DNA of 47,863 bases from Eubacteriales bacterium (GCA_030524545.1 JAUNGM010000032.1:1-47863); one strand, 5' to 3'; counted from the stretch's first letter, positions 15,961 through 24,783 are shown. Notes: a model not told the origin generated them from the sequence alone. A program made the numbers and translations.

Positions 15961-17607
15961 ATGTATACAGGAAGCTACAAATGCCTGGAACTGTTTGCAA
16001 GACCTGTGGGTGAACAGAAGGGATTTGTTTCTATTATTGCAGATGATGGCGGGGAAATGGAACGGAGAGAGCTGGAACATCTCTATGGGAACTGGCTCAG
16101 GATCCCGGTTGCAGAGGATACGGCGTATCAGGTGGAACTGAAGGATGCGGAAGTCACCCTTGCTTATTTAAGTGATACGGAGGATATTCTGGATACAGGT
16201 ATCTGTATTTTGGATGCAGAAAATGGTTTTGAAGAGATGGATGAGGTTCAGTTTCGTGAGTTTATCCAGTCATCTTACCGCGAAAAGTATCATTTTTCCC
16301 CGGTTATTAACTGGATGAACGATCCTAACGGACTTTGCTGGTACCAGGGCTATTACCATATGTTTTACCAGTTTAATCCGTTTGGGCAGGAATGGAATAA
16401 TATGTATTGGGGACATGCGGCAAGCACAGATCTTGTACATTGGAAGCATCTTCCGGTGGTACTGGAGCCGCAGAAGGAAATTCTGGATAACCTGCAGATA
16501 AAAGGCGGCGCTTTTTCAGGAAGTGCGCTTGCAGGGGAAAACGAGGCGCGTTTCTGGCTTACCAGACATATCGGGCCGCATGAGGATGGAGAAGAGACAG
16601 TTCAGTACCAGACAGAAATGAGAAGCAGTGATATGATTCATTTCAGTGAGGAGAGAACGATTATAAAGGAAAAGCCTGAGGGAACGAATTTTGATTTCCG
16701 TGATCCTAAAGCCGGCAAGTTTGGGGATGAATGGTATCTTGTGCTGGGAGCATGTGTGAACGGAAAAGGAACTTTCCTGCTGTATGAATCCCAGGATCAG
16801 GAAAACTGGACCTATAAATGTCCGCTTTTGACAGAAAATGAATCAATCAGAACGATTGAATGTCCGGATTTCTTTCCATTGGATGGAAAATATGTGGCAA
16901 TGGGTGCATGGATGAATCACTATGATGAGGAAGGGCGCTTTCAGATGAGCCGCTACTACATAGGAAACTGGGAAGGCGCAGATCTTCAGATAGAAAGCGA
17001 GCAGTGGGTGGATTTCGGAAGCAACTGTTATGCAGTCCAGAGTTTTTGCCATGAAGGAAGACGGATTGCAATCGGATGGATTTCAGATTTCTATGGCGAA
17101 CATATTGCTGTTAAAAACGGTGCGTACGGAAGTATGACACTTCCAAGGGAACTGCACGTCAGGGAGAATCGGGTTTATACGCAGCCTGTGAAGGAAGTCT
17201 ATGACCTGAAGGATAAACTTCTTTATTCCGGGAAAGAAAATGCGCTGAAACTGGAGAATATTCCGGATAATTGTTACTATGCCAAAATTTCCGGAGAGAT
17301 GCAGGGAGATTTTTCAATCCTATTAGGAAAGGACAAGGATAAGACAATTTGTCTGAAGGCAGAAGGGGGAACACTCTTCCTGAAGACATCAGGAGTCAAA
17401 AGTGAGGCTATCCGGTTCGTATCCAGTGTGCGAAATTTCAAGAATGCAGAGATTTTTGTGGATGGAAGAACCGTGGAGGTTTATCTCAACGATGGTGAGG
17501 ATGTGGGAACCAAATTATTCTATAACAGCCAGACAGAAGGCTGTTTCGAACTGGCATCCCGGGAACTTCTCCAGGTGGAAATATACACCATGAAATCTAT
17601 CTGGTAG
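15961..17607 (+). CDS. Glycoside hydrolase family 32 beta-fructosidase
   Basis: A 548-residue enzyme that hydrolyses beta-fructosyl linkages in sucrose, fructo-oligosaccharides or levan. The catalytic triad is intact: nucleophile D121 in WMNDPNG, transition-state aspartate D248 in FRDPK, and acid/base E300 in ECPDFF. The five-bladed propeller starts near residue 106 and a C-terminal beta-sandwich follows from about residue 400. An N-terminal domain of about 105 residues precedes the catalytic motif, which usually lies close to the N-terminus. There is no signal peptide, so substrate must be imported, fitting the CUT1 transporter under the same operators. AAGGTGA precedes the start. Exact substrate preference cannot be read from sequence. 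Confidence 0.94.
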   Translation: MYTGSYKCLELFARPVGEQKGFVSIIADDGGEMERRELEHLYGNWLRIPVAEDTAYQVELKDAEVTLAYLSDTEDILDTGICILDAENGFEEMDEVQFREFIQSSYREKYHFSPVINWMNDPNGLCWYQGYYHMFYQFNPFGQEWNNMYWGHAASTDLVHWKHLPVVLEPQKEILDNLQIKGGAFSGSALAGENEARFWLTRHIGPHEDGEETVQYQTEMRSSDMIHFSEERTIIKEKPEGTNFDFRDPKAGKFGDEWYLVLGACVNGKGTFLLYESQDQENWTYKCPLLTENESIRTIECPDFFPLDGKYVAMGAWMNHYDEEGRFQMSRYYIGNWEGADLQIESEQWVDFGSNCYAVQSFCHEGRRIAIGWISDFYGEHIAVKNGAYGSMTLPRELHVRENRVYTQPVKEVYDLKDKLLYSGKENALKLENIPDNCYYAKISGEMQGDFSILLGKDKDKTICLKAEGGTLFLKTSGVKSEAIRFVSSVRNFKNAEIFVDGRTVEVYLNDGEDVGTKLFYNSQTEGCFELASRELLQVEIYTMKSIW

Positions 17608-17628
17608 GAAATAAATAGCTTTTGAAAG

Positions 17629-17662
17629 AGGAACATCGCCGGTCCGGCAGTGTTCCTTTTTT
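17629..17662 (+). terminator. Terminator after the GH32 gene
   Basis: AGGAACA (17629-17635) pairs with TGTTCCT (17651-17657), with inner CCGG/CCGG pairs, then six T. Confidence 0.88.
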
Positions 17663-17726
17663 CGATTTCTGGTGGCTGTGCCTGCAGGCATCGGAAAGCT
17701 TTGGGGGGAGATTCCGTTTTATATGC

Positions 17727-17755
17727 TTGCGAAGGGATGCGGAATGTTCTATACT
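17727..17755 (+). promoter_or_regulatory. Promoter of the alaX-amidohydrolase unit
   Basis: TTGCGA (17727-17732), 17-base spacer, TATACT (17750-17755), about 70 bases before the gene. Confidence 0.5.
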
Positions 17756-17826
17756 GTTACCAGAAAAGCAGATGCCTGTGGGCAGCCTAATGCTGCAGGA
17801 AAGCAGTCATCGGAAAAAGAGGAAAA

Positions 17827-18987
17827 ATGATGGAAACAAGACGTTTATATTATGAAAATGTATATATGAAAGAATTCCACGCAAAAGTTCTGGAATGCCG
17901 CGAAGCGAAAAAAGGCTATCATATTCTTCTGGATCAGAGCGCATTTTACCCGGAGGGAGGCGGACAGCCCAGTGACATTGGGTATTTAAATGAAACAGAA
18001 GTTAAGGAAGTTCATGAAAAGGGGGAAGAGCTTCTTCATTATACGGACGAGCCGCTGGAACCAGGTACGGAAGTAACAGGGAGGATTGACTGGGAACGTC
18101 GTTTTGACCTTATGCAGCAGCATTCCGGAGAGCACATCGTAAGCGGACTGATTCATGAAGCTTTTGGATATGACAATGTTGGATTCCATATGGGAAGTGA
18201 CATCATTACCATTGATTTCAACGGTATGCTGGATGAACGGCAGATGGCGGAAATCGAAGCAAAAGCAAATCAGAAAATCTGGGAGAACAGCCAGGTGGAG
18301 ATTACCTATCCGTCACCGGAGGAATTAAAGGAGCTTCCTTACAGAAGCAAAAAGGAATTGACTGGCAAGGTTCGCATTGTACGTTTTCCGGGAGCTGATA
18401 TTTGTGCCTGCTGCGGAACCCATGTGACCCATACGGGAGAAATCGGAATGGTAAAACTTCTTTCCGTAGTGAAATTCCGCGAGGGTGTGCGCATGGAAAT
18501 GAGTGCCGGCAGACGGGTTCTGGATTATCTGAATATGGTAAATGAACAGAATCATCAGGTTTCTGTCCGCCTGTCTGCAAAAACAAACCAGACGGCAGCA
18601 GCCGTACAGCGTCTTTGGGAAGAGAATTTCCGGCTGAAGGGCTGTGTTCATCGTATGGAAGAGGAAATCTTTGCGAATGAAGCAGCCAAATGTGCGGGAG
18701 CCGGGGACGTGCTTCTGTTTCAGGAAGGTCTGGAAGCCGATAGTGTGCGGAAGCTGGCAGATGCAGTGACAAAAAGCTGCGGCGGCCGCTGTGCGGTTTT
18801 TTCCAGAAATGAGGATGGCAGCTACAAATATGCAATGGGCCAGGCAGACGGTGACCTTCGTCAGCTTACAAAAGAGATGAACAGGGAACTTCAGGGCAGA
18901 GGCGGCGGAAAACCGAATTTTGTCCAGGGTTCCGTACAGACAGAGGAAAAGGATATCAAAGCTTTCTTTCAGAAGATTACACAGTAA
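17827..18987 (+). CDS. Alanyl-tRNA editing protein, AlaX-L type
   Basis: A 386-residue free-standing editing protein that deacylates Ser- or Gly-tRNA(Ala). The N-terminal barrel has AFYPEGGGQPSD. The zinc site is QQHSGEHIVSG (HxxxH) and CCGTHVTHTGE (CxxxH). A helical linker and a DHHA1-type C-terminus (GGGKPNFVQGSV) make it the long form. GAGGAAAA precedes two adjacent ATGs (17827, 17830), either of which may be used. The amidohydrolase follows after only a few bases. Confidence 0.95.
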   Translation: MMETRRLYYENVYMKEFHAKVLECREAKKGYHILLDQSAFYPEGGGQPSDIGYLNETEVKEVHEKGEELLHYTDEPLEPGTEVTGRIDWERRFDLMQQHSGEHIVSGLIHEAFGYDNVGFHMGSDIITIDFNGMLDERQMAEIEAKANQKIWENSQVEITYPSPEELKELPYRSKKELTGKVRIVRFPGADICACCGTHVTHTGEIGMVKLLSVVKFREGVRMEMSAGRRVLDYLNMVNEQNHQVSVRLSAKTNQTAAAVQRLWEENFRLKGCVHRMEEEIFANEAAKCAGAGDVLLFQEGLEADSVRKLADAVTKSCGGRCAVFSRNEDGSYKYAMGQADGDLRQLTKEMNRELQGRGGGKPNFVQGSVQTEEKDIKAFFQKITQ

Positions 18988-19001
18988 CAGAGGTGAAAAA
19001 A

Positions 19002-19871
19002 ATGTTCGGTGAATGCCATGCCCATGTCATTATGGATGGAATAAATTATAAAAAAGCAGTAGGGCTTCATGCGGAGGGTGTCCAGGACAAAGTCGTACGC
19101 AGGCATCTGGAAGCATACCGGGATGCAGATGTGCACTTTGTAAGAGACGGAGGAGATGCCTTCGGAGTTTCCAAAAGGGCGAAACGTCTGGCAGTGGAAT
19201 ACGGGATCGACTACAGGACGCCGATATTTGCCATTCATAAGGAAGGGCATTATGGGGCGATTGTTGGCCGCAGCTTTGGGAATCTGCAGGAGTTTCATGC
19301 AAGAGTGCTGGAAGCCAGGGAGGAAGGCGCAGATTTTATCAAGATCATGACAACGGGGCTGCTGGATTTTGCGAATCATGGTACGGTCACCGGAACACCT
19401 CTTGATGTGCAGGAAGTAAAAGAAATGGTACATATTGCGCATGAAGAGGGTTTTGCTGTTATGAGTCATACGAATGGGGTCTACGGAGTCCGGGCAGCGC
19501 TGGAGGCTGGTGTGGACAGCATAGAACATGGGAATTATATGGATGAAGCAACGGTGAGAATGCTTGCAGAGACCAATACGGTCTGGGTTCCGACTTTGGT
19601 GACAGTAAGAAACTTAAGAGGATGCGGGCGGTATGAGGACTCTGTGATCAGTCCGATCATGGAGCATGCGGCAGCGAACCTTCGGCTTGCCTGGAAAAGC
19701 GGGGCAAAAGTGGCATTGGGCAGTGATGCAGGGGCATATCGGGTGCTTCACGGAAAAGGAATTCAGGATGAACTGGCAGCCTTTCGGGAAGTCCTGGGGG
19801 AGAGCCGGGAGATACTTTCCTGGCTGGAAGAAGGAGAAAATAAAATAAAAGAAAGATTCCAAAGAAAATAA
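19002..19871 (+). CDS. Amidohydrolase-superfamily metal-dependent hydrolase
   Basis: A 289-residue TIM-barrel hydrolase that begins directly with the metal motif H6-x-H8 (ECHAHVIM), so it lacks the N-terminal beta-sandwich of dihydroorotase-like enzymes. Other metal ligands are the probable carbamylated lysine in FIKIMTTG, histidines in VMSHTNG and IEHGNY, and the aspartate in LGSDAG. Such enzymes hydrolyse amides, peptides such as Xaa-Pro, or imidazolones. AGAGGTG precedes the ATG at 19002; a GTG nine bases earlier is possible. Likely co-transcribed with the AlaX gene. Confidence 0.88.
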   Translation: MFGECHAHVIMDGINYKKAVGLHAEGVQDKVVRRHLEAYRDADVHFVRDGGDAFGVSKRAKRLAVEYGIDYRTPIFAIHKEGHYGAIVGRSFGNLQEFHARVLEAREEGADFIKIMTTGLLDFANHGTVTGTPLDVQEVKEMVHIAHEEGFAVMSHTNGVYGVRAALEAGVDSIEHGNYMDEATVRMLAETNTVWVPTLVTVRNLRGCGRYEDSVISPIMEHAAANLRLAWKSGAKVALGSDAGAYRVLHGKGIQDELAAFREVLGESREILSWLEEGENKIKERFQRK

Positions 19872-19882
19872 GTAGGGCAATT

Positions 19883-19927
19883 GTAACTATTCAGTAGGTA
19901 GTATCCCGCGAGGTACTGAACAGTTAC
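19883..19927. repeat. Interrupted long inverted repeat
   Basis: GTAACT-a-TTCAGTA (19883-19896) mirrors TACTGAA-c-AGTTAC (19914-19927) across a 17-base loop containing CCCGCGAGG. No T-run follows. It is a strong hairpin distinct from the terminator next to it. Confidence 0.6.
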
Positions 19928-19938
19928 CGGCAATTTAA

Positions 19939-19990
19939 AACAGCACGGAAAGGATAAAACAATTAAACAATCCTTTCTGTGCTGTTTTTG
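19939..19990. terminator. Bidirectional terminator between convergent genes
   Basis: AACAGCAC-g-GAAAGGAT pairs with ATCCTTTC-t-GTGCTGTT, with TTTTTG on the plus side and TTTTAAATTG on the minus side. It ends both the amidohydrolase unit and the minus-strand lipoprotein unit. Confidence 0.85.
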
Positions 19991-20034
19991 TTACGATGCA
20001 TTCGATGAGAGCAGGTGATGGCAGATCATGAAGA

Positions 20035-21168
20035 TCATGCATCTTCAATTTTGAGTCCGGAATAGATGTTGGAGTTATTGGATGCTGCAGGGTTGAAGGT
20101 GATACGGATACCGCATCCTTCAGCGAGCCCTCCGGTGGAGGAATTCAGGGCTTTATCCATGTCAAAGGTAAAGACTGCATTATCTCCTGTACGAATCGTT
20201 ACCGTATTGGCTGTGGAGCCAATAATTGTTCCGGCAACCCGGAAAGAAATATGGGAGTCCTTTTGGGAAGCAGGATTTTCTCCCGTGATTCCGAGAAGCG
20301 TCAGCCCATCCGGCGTAGTACCATTAAATTCGCCGGTATAAGTGACAGTTACATGGGAGCCTTCTGAAATTCCGCCCGGAAAATAACAGGGAAGAGCAGC
20401 CAGATCCAGTTTCAGTGAGGTATTCGTTCCTTCTATTACAACCTGAAGGATATTCAGGCTTACATTGTTTACAACACAGTAAAGCTTATTTTCCTGAACG
20501 GCGTTCTCTTCAGGGGAAGGCGTCGGCGTTGGCTCAGGAACCTTCAGAGGCTCTACGTCGGAAATGCTTAAGACTTTCAAATGGCTGGCATTGAAACCAC
20601 CGGAGTTTTCATCTGTGGGGGAAAGGATTTTACCTTTATAGTGGAGAAAAACATGAGCATCCTTTCTGATTCCGTTTTGATAGTATTGTTTTGCTCCGGC
20701 AATTGGGAAAGTGACTGTATTGCCTTCCTGGGATTTGATAGTCATTGTATTAGGTGTAAAATCTAAAACAGTCCCCTCTATGGTCGTATCCTTCAGCTGT
20801 GTTTTTTTATGGTATTCATCTACGACCTTGAGAGCTTTTACACCGCTGGTATCTGTATCATCAAGCTGTCCTTCATAAATGACACTGACCTCATCTCCGG
20901 TGATCATTCCGTCTTCGCATTCCAGAGAAGCCTGAGAGACATCGAATATATAAAGCTCCTTATCTGCAAGAACGGTAATCTGGCTCCCGGTAAAATCGTG
21001 CAGTATTCCTTTCAGTTCGTCCATATATACGCGCGGTTTGTCCGGTGTTGTTTCCGAAACGGAAGCATCACCTGCGGAAACAAAGCGGTCGATCAGTGTG
21101 CCAAGGCTGCAGCCGGCCATAGAAAATGTGAAACATAAGCAAATACATGCTGCAAACAGTTTTTTCAT
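20035..21168 (-). CDS. Lipoprotein with repeated beta-rich domains
   Basis: A 377-residue predicted lipoprotein: the signal ends in the lipobox MAGC (cysteine near residue 20). The mature part has at least four similar units of about 75-90 residues, each with a pattern of type ITV-(10)-F-(25)-G-V-(4)-Y-x-G (for example DEVSVIYEGQLDD, SHVTVTYTGEFNG). A Pro/Thr-rich linker (VPEPTPTPSPEE) separates the first pair from the second. I do not recognise the family; repeated small beta-barrels on the outer face of the membrane are the best description. It lies 46 bases after a small gene, probably in one transcript. Confidence 0.75.
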   Translation of the reverse strand: MKKLFAACICLCFTFSMAGCSLGTLIDRFVSAGDASVSETTPDKPRVYMDELKGILHDFTGSQITVLADKELYIFDVSQASLECEDGMITGDEVSVIYEGQLDDTDTSGVKALKVVDEYHKKTQLKDTTIEGTVLDFTPNTMTIKSQEGNTVTFPIAGAKQYYQNGIRKDAHVFLHYKGKILSPTDENSGGFNASHLKVLSISDVEPLKVPEPTPTPSPEENAVQENKLYCVVNNVSLNILQVVIEGTNTSLKLDLAALPCYFPGGISEGSHVTVTYTGEFNGTTPDGLTLLGITGENPASQKDSHISFRVAGTIIGSTANTVTIRTGDNAVFTFDMDKALNSSTGGLAEGCGIRITFNPAASNNSNIYSGLKIEDA

Positions 21169-21214
21169 TTACATCCTCCGGTATGTGTAATTACCGGAAA
21201 CCAACAAAACGGGG

Positions 21215-21409
21215 TTATTTGGTGTCCTTTTCCTCCTTGGGCGGGTTGGGGAGAAAATCAAAAATTTCTCTGTAAGCATCCCACTCACTGCGTCCGTCAG
21301 CCCCGTTCGGCATCAGCCCGGTACATTCCGTACATGCATTGGTATCCAGGTAATTTTCGTAAGAAATATGATAAAGATTTTCGTTTTTTGTGCTGTCTTT
21401 TTTTTTCAT
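21215..21409 (-). CDS. Small protein with a CxxCTGLMP motif, unknown function
   Basis: A 64-residue hydrophilic protein. After a basic N-terminus it has YHISYENYLDTNACTECTG followed by LMPNG, then an acidic C-terminus with DFLPNPP. The CxxC pair is the only cysteine pair. AAGGAGG lies five bases before the ATG at 21409; the adjacent ATG at 21412 is too close to it. Clear ribosome site and codon pattern support a real gene. Function unknown; the peptide-like size and central cysteines could suit a modified peptide or a small regulator, but no modifying enzyme is adjacent. Confidence 0.7.
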   Translation of the reverse strand: MKKKDSTKNENLYHISYENYLDTNACTECTGLMPNGADGRSEWDAYREIFDFLPNPPKEEKDTK

Positions 21410-21606
21410 CATACCCTCCTTGAATTTATCGGCAATGGTTTTCAGAGATTAGTATGTGTAAAAAAATGACAGATATACTTTTAAAATGAATTCGGAAAAA
21501 TTCAGCTTCATTATATCAAAAAGCTGTAGAAATTACTATGTGCTTTCCTGTAAAATATTCACAATTTTTAAGATTCTCAGGGAGAATAGGTAAAAATGAA
21601 CAAAAA

Positions 21607-21633
21607 TACGGTTTAAACCGTACTAATTTAGTA
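21607..21633 (+). promoter_or_regulatory. Tandem palindromes upstream of the urease -35
   Basis: TACGGTTTAAACCGTA (21607-21622) is a perfect 16-bp palindrome and TACTAA-T-TTAGTA (21621-21633) a perfect 13-bp one that shares its first TA. They end two bases before the -35. The first is centred about 57 bp upstream of the predicted start, a usual activator position; the second would suit either activation or repression. The binding protein is unknown. Confidence 0.65.
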
Positions 21634-21634
21634 T

Positions 21635-21664
21635 TTGACAACCCCTTAGGGGGGATGCTATAAT
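21635..21664 (+). promoter_or_regulatory. Urease operon promoter with a G-tract palindrome in its spacer
   Basis: TTGACA (21635-21640), 18-base spacer, TATAAT (21659-21664). The spacer begins ACCCCTTAGGGGGG, and CCCCC recurs just after the -10. A G-tract dyad of this kind resembles the sites of CsoR/RcnR-type metal regulators, which would be meaningful for a nickel enzyme, but this is inference. Confidence 0.75.
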
Positions 21665-21690
21665 ACCCCCATATTCCGGACAGGAAACGG

Positions 21691-21732
21691 GAGACAATGA
21701 CGTCTGAAAAGATGCCGTTGTCTCTTTTTTTT
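21691..21732 (+). terminator. Intrinsic terminator in the urease leader (attenuator)
   Basis: GAGACAA (21691-21697) pairs with TTGTCTC (21718-21724); the inner arm closes on a GAAA loop, and eight T follow. It lies between the promoter (start near 21671) and ureA, so most transcripts should stop here unless read-through is induced. Only 20 bases precede the stem, too few for a classical aptamer. Confidence 0.8.
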
Positions 21733-21786
21733 GTATAAAAATCCTTGCTTACCGGGAAATTTACAGCTTGTAAAGGAGGAAAAAAG

Positions 21787-22089
21787 ATGCGCTTAAACCC
21801 CAAGGAACAGGAAAAACTCATGCTTCACATGGCCGGAAATCTGGCAAAAGAGAGAAAAGAACGAGGTGTGAAACTGAACTATGTAGAGGCTGTAGCTTAT
21901 ATCAGCTCTGAACTTCTGGAGCTTGCAAGAGACGGAAAAGACGTTGTAGAACTGATGCAGCTTGGAACCAAAATGCTGACAAAAGAAGACGTTATGGATG
22001 GTGTGGCTGATATGGTACATGAGGTACAGGTAGAAGCTACTTTTCCGGACGGAACCAAGCTGGTGACAGTACACAATCCCATTCAGTAA
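21787..22089 (+). CDS. ureA: Urease subunit gamma
   Basis: A 100-residue protein matching the family in length and sequence ([49 protein letters not shown]). It is a structural subunit of the nickel urease that hydrolyses urea to ammonia and carbamate. AAAGGAGG (21772-21779) sets the ATG at 21787; a frame extended upstream to 21745 would lie over the ribosome site. The ribosome site is preceded by a TTTACA/TGTAAA inverted repeat that overlaps its first bases. Confidence 0.97.
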   Translation: MRLNPKEQEKLMLHMAGNLAKERKERGVKLNYVEAVAYISSELLELARDGKDVVELMQLGTKMLTKEDVMDGVADMVHEVQVEATFPDGTKLVTVHNPIQ

Positions 22090-22103
22090 AGGAGGCGGCA
22101 GGG

Positions 22104-22469
22104 ATGAAAATCGGTGAAATTATTCCATTGGAAAGAGAAATTACATTAAACGAAGGGAAGGCAACTGTCACAGTGAGCGTTGCAAATACAGGCGACCGTC
22201 CGATTCAGGTAGGCTCCCATTTTCATTTTTTTGAGGTAAACCGTTATCTGAAATTTGACAGAGAAAAAGCTTACGGCTACCATCTGGATATTCCCTCCGG
22301 AACCTCCGTACGCTTTGAACCGGGTGAGGAAAAAGAGGTGCAGCTTACGGCCATCGGCGGTACAAAGAGAATTTTCGGACTCAACGATCTGACTTGTGCC
22401 CGGATTTCCGAAACAAACAAAGAAGCAGCACTGGAAAATGCCAGGATCAAGGGATTTATGGAGAAGTAA
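22104..22469 (+). CDS. ureB: Urease subunit beta
   Basis: A 121-residue subunit with the diagnostic [21 protein letters not shown] and [19 protein letters not shown] stretches. It packs with UreA and UreC in the (ABC)3 assembly. It starts 14 bases after ureA behind AAAGGAGG, in the separate-subunit arrangement rather than the A-B fusion of Helicobacter. Confidence 0.97.
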   Translation: MKIGEIIPLEREITLNEGKATVTVSVANTGDRPIQVGSHFHFFEVNRYLKFDREKAYGYHLDIPSGTSVRFEPGEEKEVQLTAIGGTKRIFGLNDLTCARISETNKEAALENARIKGFMEK

Positions 22470-22502
22470 AAAACAGAGTTTGACCGGTAAAAGGAGGAAA
22501 CT

Positions 22503-24224
22503 ATGAGTGTAAAAATTTCTGGAGAAAAATATGCTATGATGTATGGTCCTACCACGGGAGATAAGGTGCGTCTGGCAGATACGGATATCATTATTGAAGT
22601 TGAAAAAGACTACACAACTTATGGAGATGAAATCAAATTCGGCGGCGGAAAGACCATCCGTGACGGTATGGGACAGTCCGTAAAAACCACTAGTGCAGAC
22701 GGAGATCTGGATCTGGTCATCACAAATGCATTGATCCTGGATTACACAGGCATTGTAAAAGCCGATATCGGCATTAAAGACGGCAAGATCAAGGGCATCG
22801 GAAAAGCCGGAAATCCAAGTGTTATGGACGGTGTAACACCGGGAATGACCGTAGGTGCCTCCACAGAAGCACTTGCAGGAGAGGGACTGATTGTAACGGC
22901 CGGCGGAATTGATACCCATATCCATTTCATCTGCCCGCAGCAGATTGACTGCGCACTGTATTCCGGTGTGACTACCATGATTGGCGGCGGTACAGGACCT
23001 GCAGACGGAACAAATGCCACCACCTGTACACCCGGCCCGTGGAACATGGAAATGATGCTCAAAGCAGCAGAAGAATATCCGATGAATCTGGGCTTCCTCG
23101 GAAAGGGCAACTGCTCTGATGAAAGGCCGCTGATCGAGCAGGTAAAAGCCGGCGCGATGGGATTGAAGATTCACGAAGACTGGGGTTCTACTCCGGCAGT
23201 GATTGACCATTGCCTGAACGTAGCCGATGAGTATGACGTGCAGGTTGCGATCCATACCGATACTCTAAACGAGGGCGGCTGTGTGGAAGATACCATTAAT
23301 GCCATTGGCGGCAGAACGATCCATACATACCATACGGAAGGTGCGGGCGGCGGACATGCACCGGATATCATCAAAGCAGCAGCAACGGCGAACATCCTTC
23401 CTTCTTCCACCAACCCTACCATGCCATTTACGGTAAATACTCTGGATGAGCATCTGGATATGCTGATGGTGTGCCATCATCTGGATAAAAAGATTCCGGA
23501 GGATGTGGCCTTTGCAGACTCCCGCATCCGTCCGGAAACCATTGCTGCGGAGGACGTTCTGCATGACATGGGCGTATTCAGCATGATGAGCTCCGACTCT
23601 CAGGCTATGGGACGTATCGGTGAGGTCATCACCCGTACCTGGCAGACCGCAAGCAAAATGAAAGAAGAACGAGGCCCTCTTCCTGAGGATGAAGGCCATG
23701 GAAACGACAATTTCCGTGCAAAAAGATATATTTCCAAATACACCATTAACCCGGCAATTACACACGGAATCTCAAAATATGTAGGCTCTGTGGAAGCAGG
23801 AAAATTTGCGGATCTGGTACTTTGGAATCCGGCATTTTTCGGTGTAAAACCGGATATGGTCATCAAAGGCGGAATGATTATTGCGTCCAAAATGGGTGAT
23901 GCAAATGCCTCCATTCCGACCACCCAGCCGGTTCTTTATCAGCCAATGTTTGCAGCCCATGGTAAGGCAAAATATGCATCCTGTTTGACCTTCGTATCCA
24001 AGGCTGCCATGGAAGAAGATGTAAAAGAAAAATACAGGCTGGAGAAAACGGTTGTTCCTGTAGAAAACTGCCGCAGCATCGGCAAAAAAGACATGGTTTT
24101 CAACGATAAAACACCGGAGATTACCGTTGATCCTGAGACTTATGAGGTAAAAGCTGACGGAATAAGTATCACCTCAAAGCCGGCGAAAAAGCTTCCGCTG
24201 ACTCAGTTATACAGCTTATTCTAA
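22503..24224 (+). CDS. ureC: Urease subunit alpha (catalytic)
   Basis: The 573-residue catalytic subunit. The di-nickel site is intact: H139 and H141 (THIHFICP), the carbamylated lysine K222 ([12 protein letters not shown]), H251 (VAIHTD), H277 (HTYHTEG) and D365 ([10 protein letters not shown]). The flap cysteine and histidine are C324-H325 (MVCHHLD). Length is normal for the family. AAAGGAGG precedes the ATG. The product works in the cytoplasm and supplies ammonia as nitrogen source or acid buffer. Confidence 0.98.
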   Translation: MSVKISGEKYAMMYGPTTGDKVRLADTDIIIEVEKDYTTYGDEIKFGGGKTIRDGMGQSVKTTSADGDLDLVITNALILDYTGIVKADIGIKDGKIKGIGKAGNPSVMDGVTPGMTVGASTEALAGEGLIVTAGGIDTHIHFICPQQIDCALYSGVTTMIGGGTGPADGTNATTCTPGPWNMEMMLKAAEEYPMNLGFLGKGNCSDERPLIEQVKAGAMGLKIHEDWGSTPAVIDHCLNVADEYDVQVAIHTDTLNEGGCVEDTINAIGGRTIHTYHTEGAGGGHAPDIIKAAATANILPSSTNPTMPFTVNTLDEHLDMLMVCHHLDKKIPEDVAFADSRIRPETIAAEDVLHDMGVFSMMSSDSQAMGRIGEVITRTWQTASKMKEERGPLPEDEGHGNDNFRAKRYISKYTINPAITHGISKYVGSVEAGKFADLVLWNPAFFGVKPDMVIKGGMIIASKMGDANASIPTTQPVLYQPMFAAHGKAKYASCLTFVSKAAMEEDVKEKYRLEKTVVPVENCRSIGKKDMVFNDKTPEITVDPETYEVKADGISITSKPAKKLPLTQLYSLF

Positions 24225-24251
24225 AAGGATTTTAGAAAGAGGAGGAACGCC

Positions 24252-24758
24252 ATGTTAGGAGTTTGTTTACTGTTTGTGGGAATTGTCCTGATCAACAATG
24301 GAATGTGTAATTTCTATAAGGTTGACGGCAAATCCGCAGCGATCATGAATATATTTACAGGCGGACTTTCCCTGTTTATCAATTTTGTAAATCTGGTACA
24401 GGGAAACTACTATGCCGCAGGAACCGGACTTTTGTTTTGCTTCACCTATCTCTTTGTGGCAGTGAATCAAATATTCGGACTGAGCGGAATTCCGTTCGCG
24501 TGGTTTTCTACGTTTGTGGCAATCAATGCAGCAATTTTCGGAACCCTGGAAGGCTTTATTGGCATTCCCGCTCTGGGTATCCAGCCGGATATCCGCTGGG
24601 CAGCAATCTGGTATCTTTGGGCAATCCTCTGGGGAACTGCTTTTGTAGAAGATATTTTAGGAAAAAAACTGGGAAAATTTGTGCCTGCGCTTCAGGTTTT
24701 TGAGGGTGTAGTGACTGCCTGGATTCCTGGAGTGCTGATGCTGACCGGCAAGTGGTAG
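24252..24758 (+). CDS. ureI: UreI/AmiS-family urea channel
   Basis: A 168-residue membrane protein with about six hydrophobic helices (LGVCLLFVGIVLINNG, FTGGLSLFINFVNLV, GLLFCFTYLFVAVNQIFG, FSTFVAINAAIFG, WAAIWYLWAILWGTAFVED, GVVTAWIPGVLM). The LLFVG..LI.NG and WAILW..AFVED features match the AmiS/UreI family of urea/amide channels. No histidine occurs anywhere, so the histidine-based pH gating of the Helicobacter pylori channel is unlikely. Its place between ureC and ureE in a urease operon makes urea the likely substrate. Confidence 0.9.
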   Translation: MLGVCLLFVGIVLINNGMCNFYKVDGKSAAIMNIFTGGLSLFINFVNLVQGNYYAAGTGLLFCFTYLFVAVNQIFGLSGIPFAWFSTFVAINAAIFGTLEGFIGIPALGIQPDIRWAAIWYLWAILWGTAFVEDILGKKLGKFVPALQVFEGVVTAWIPGVLMLTGKW

Positions 24759-24783
24759 ACCGGAGAAACAAAAGGAGAGAAAT

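Noticed and set aside
21671-21732. Nickel-cobalt riboswitch or ANTAR-type leader before ureA
   Set aside because: Too little sequence before the terminator for a NiCo aptamer, and no paired hexaloops with the A1/G4 pattern.
22146-23255. Long minus-strand frame opposite ureB and ureC
   Set aside because: Antisense shadow of strongly conserved urease genes; low-complexity Cys/His-rich translation.
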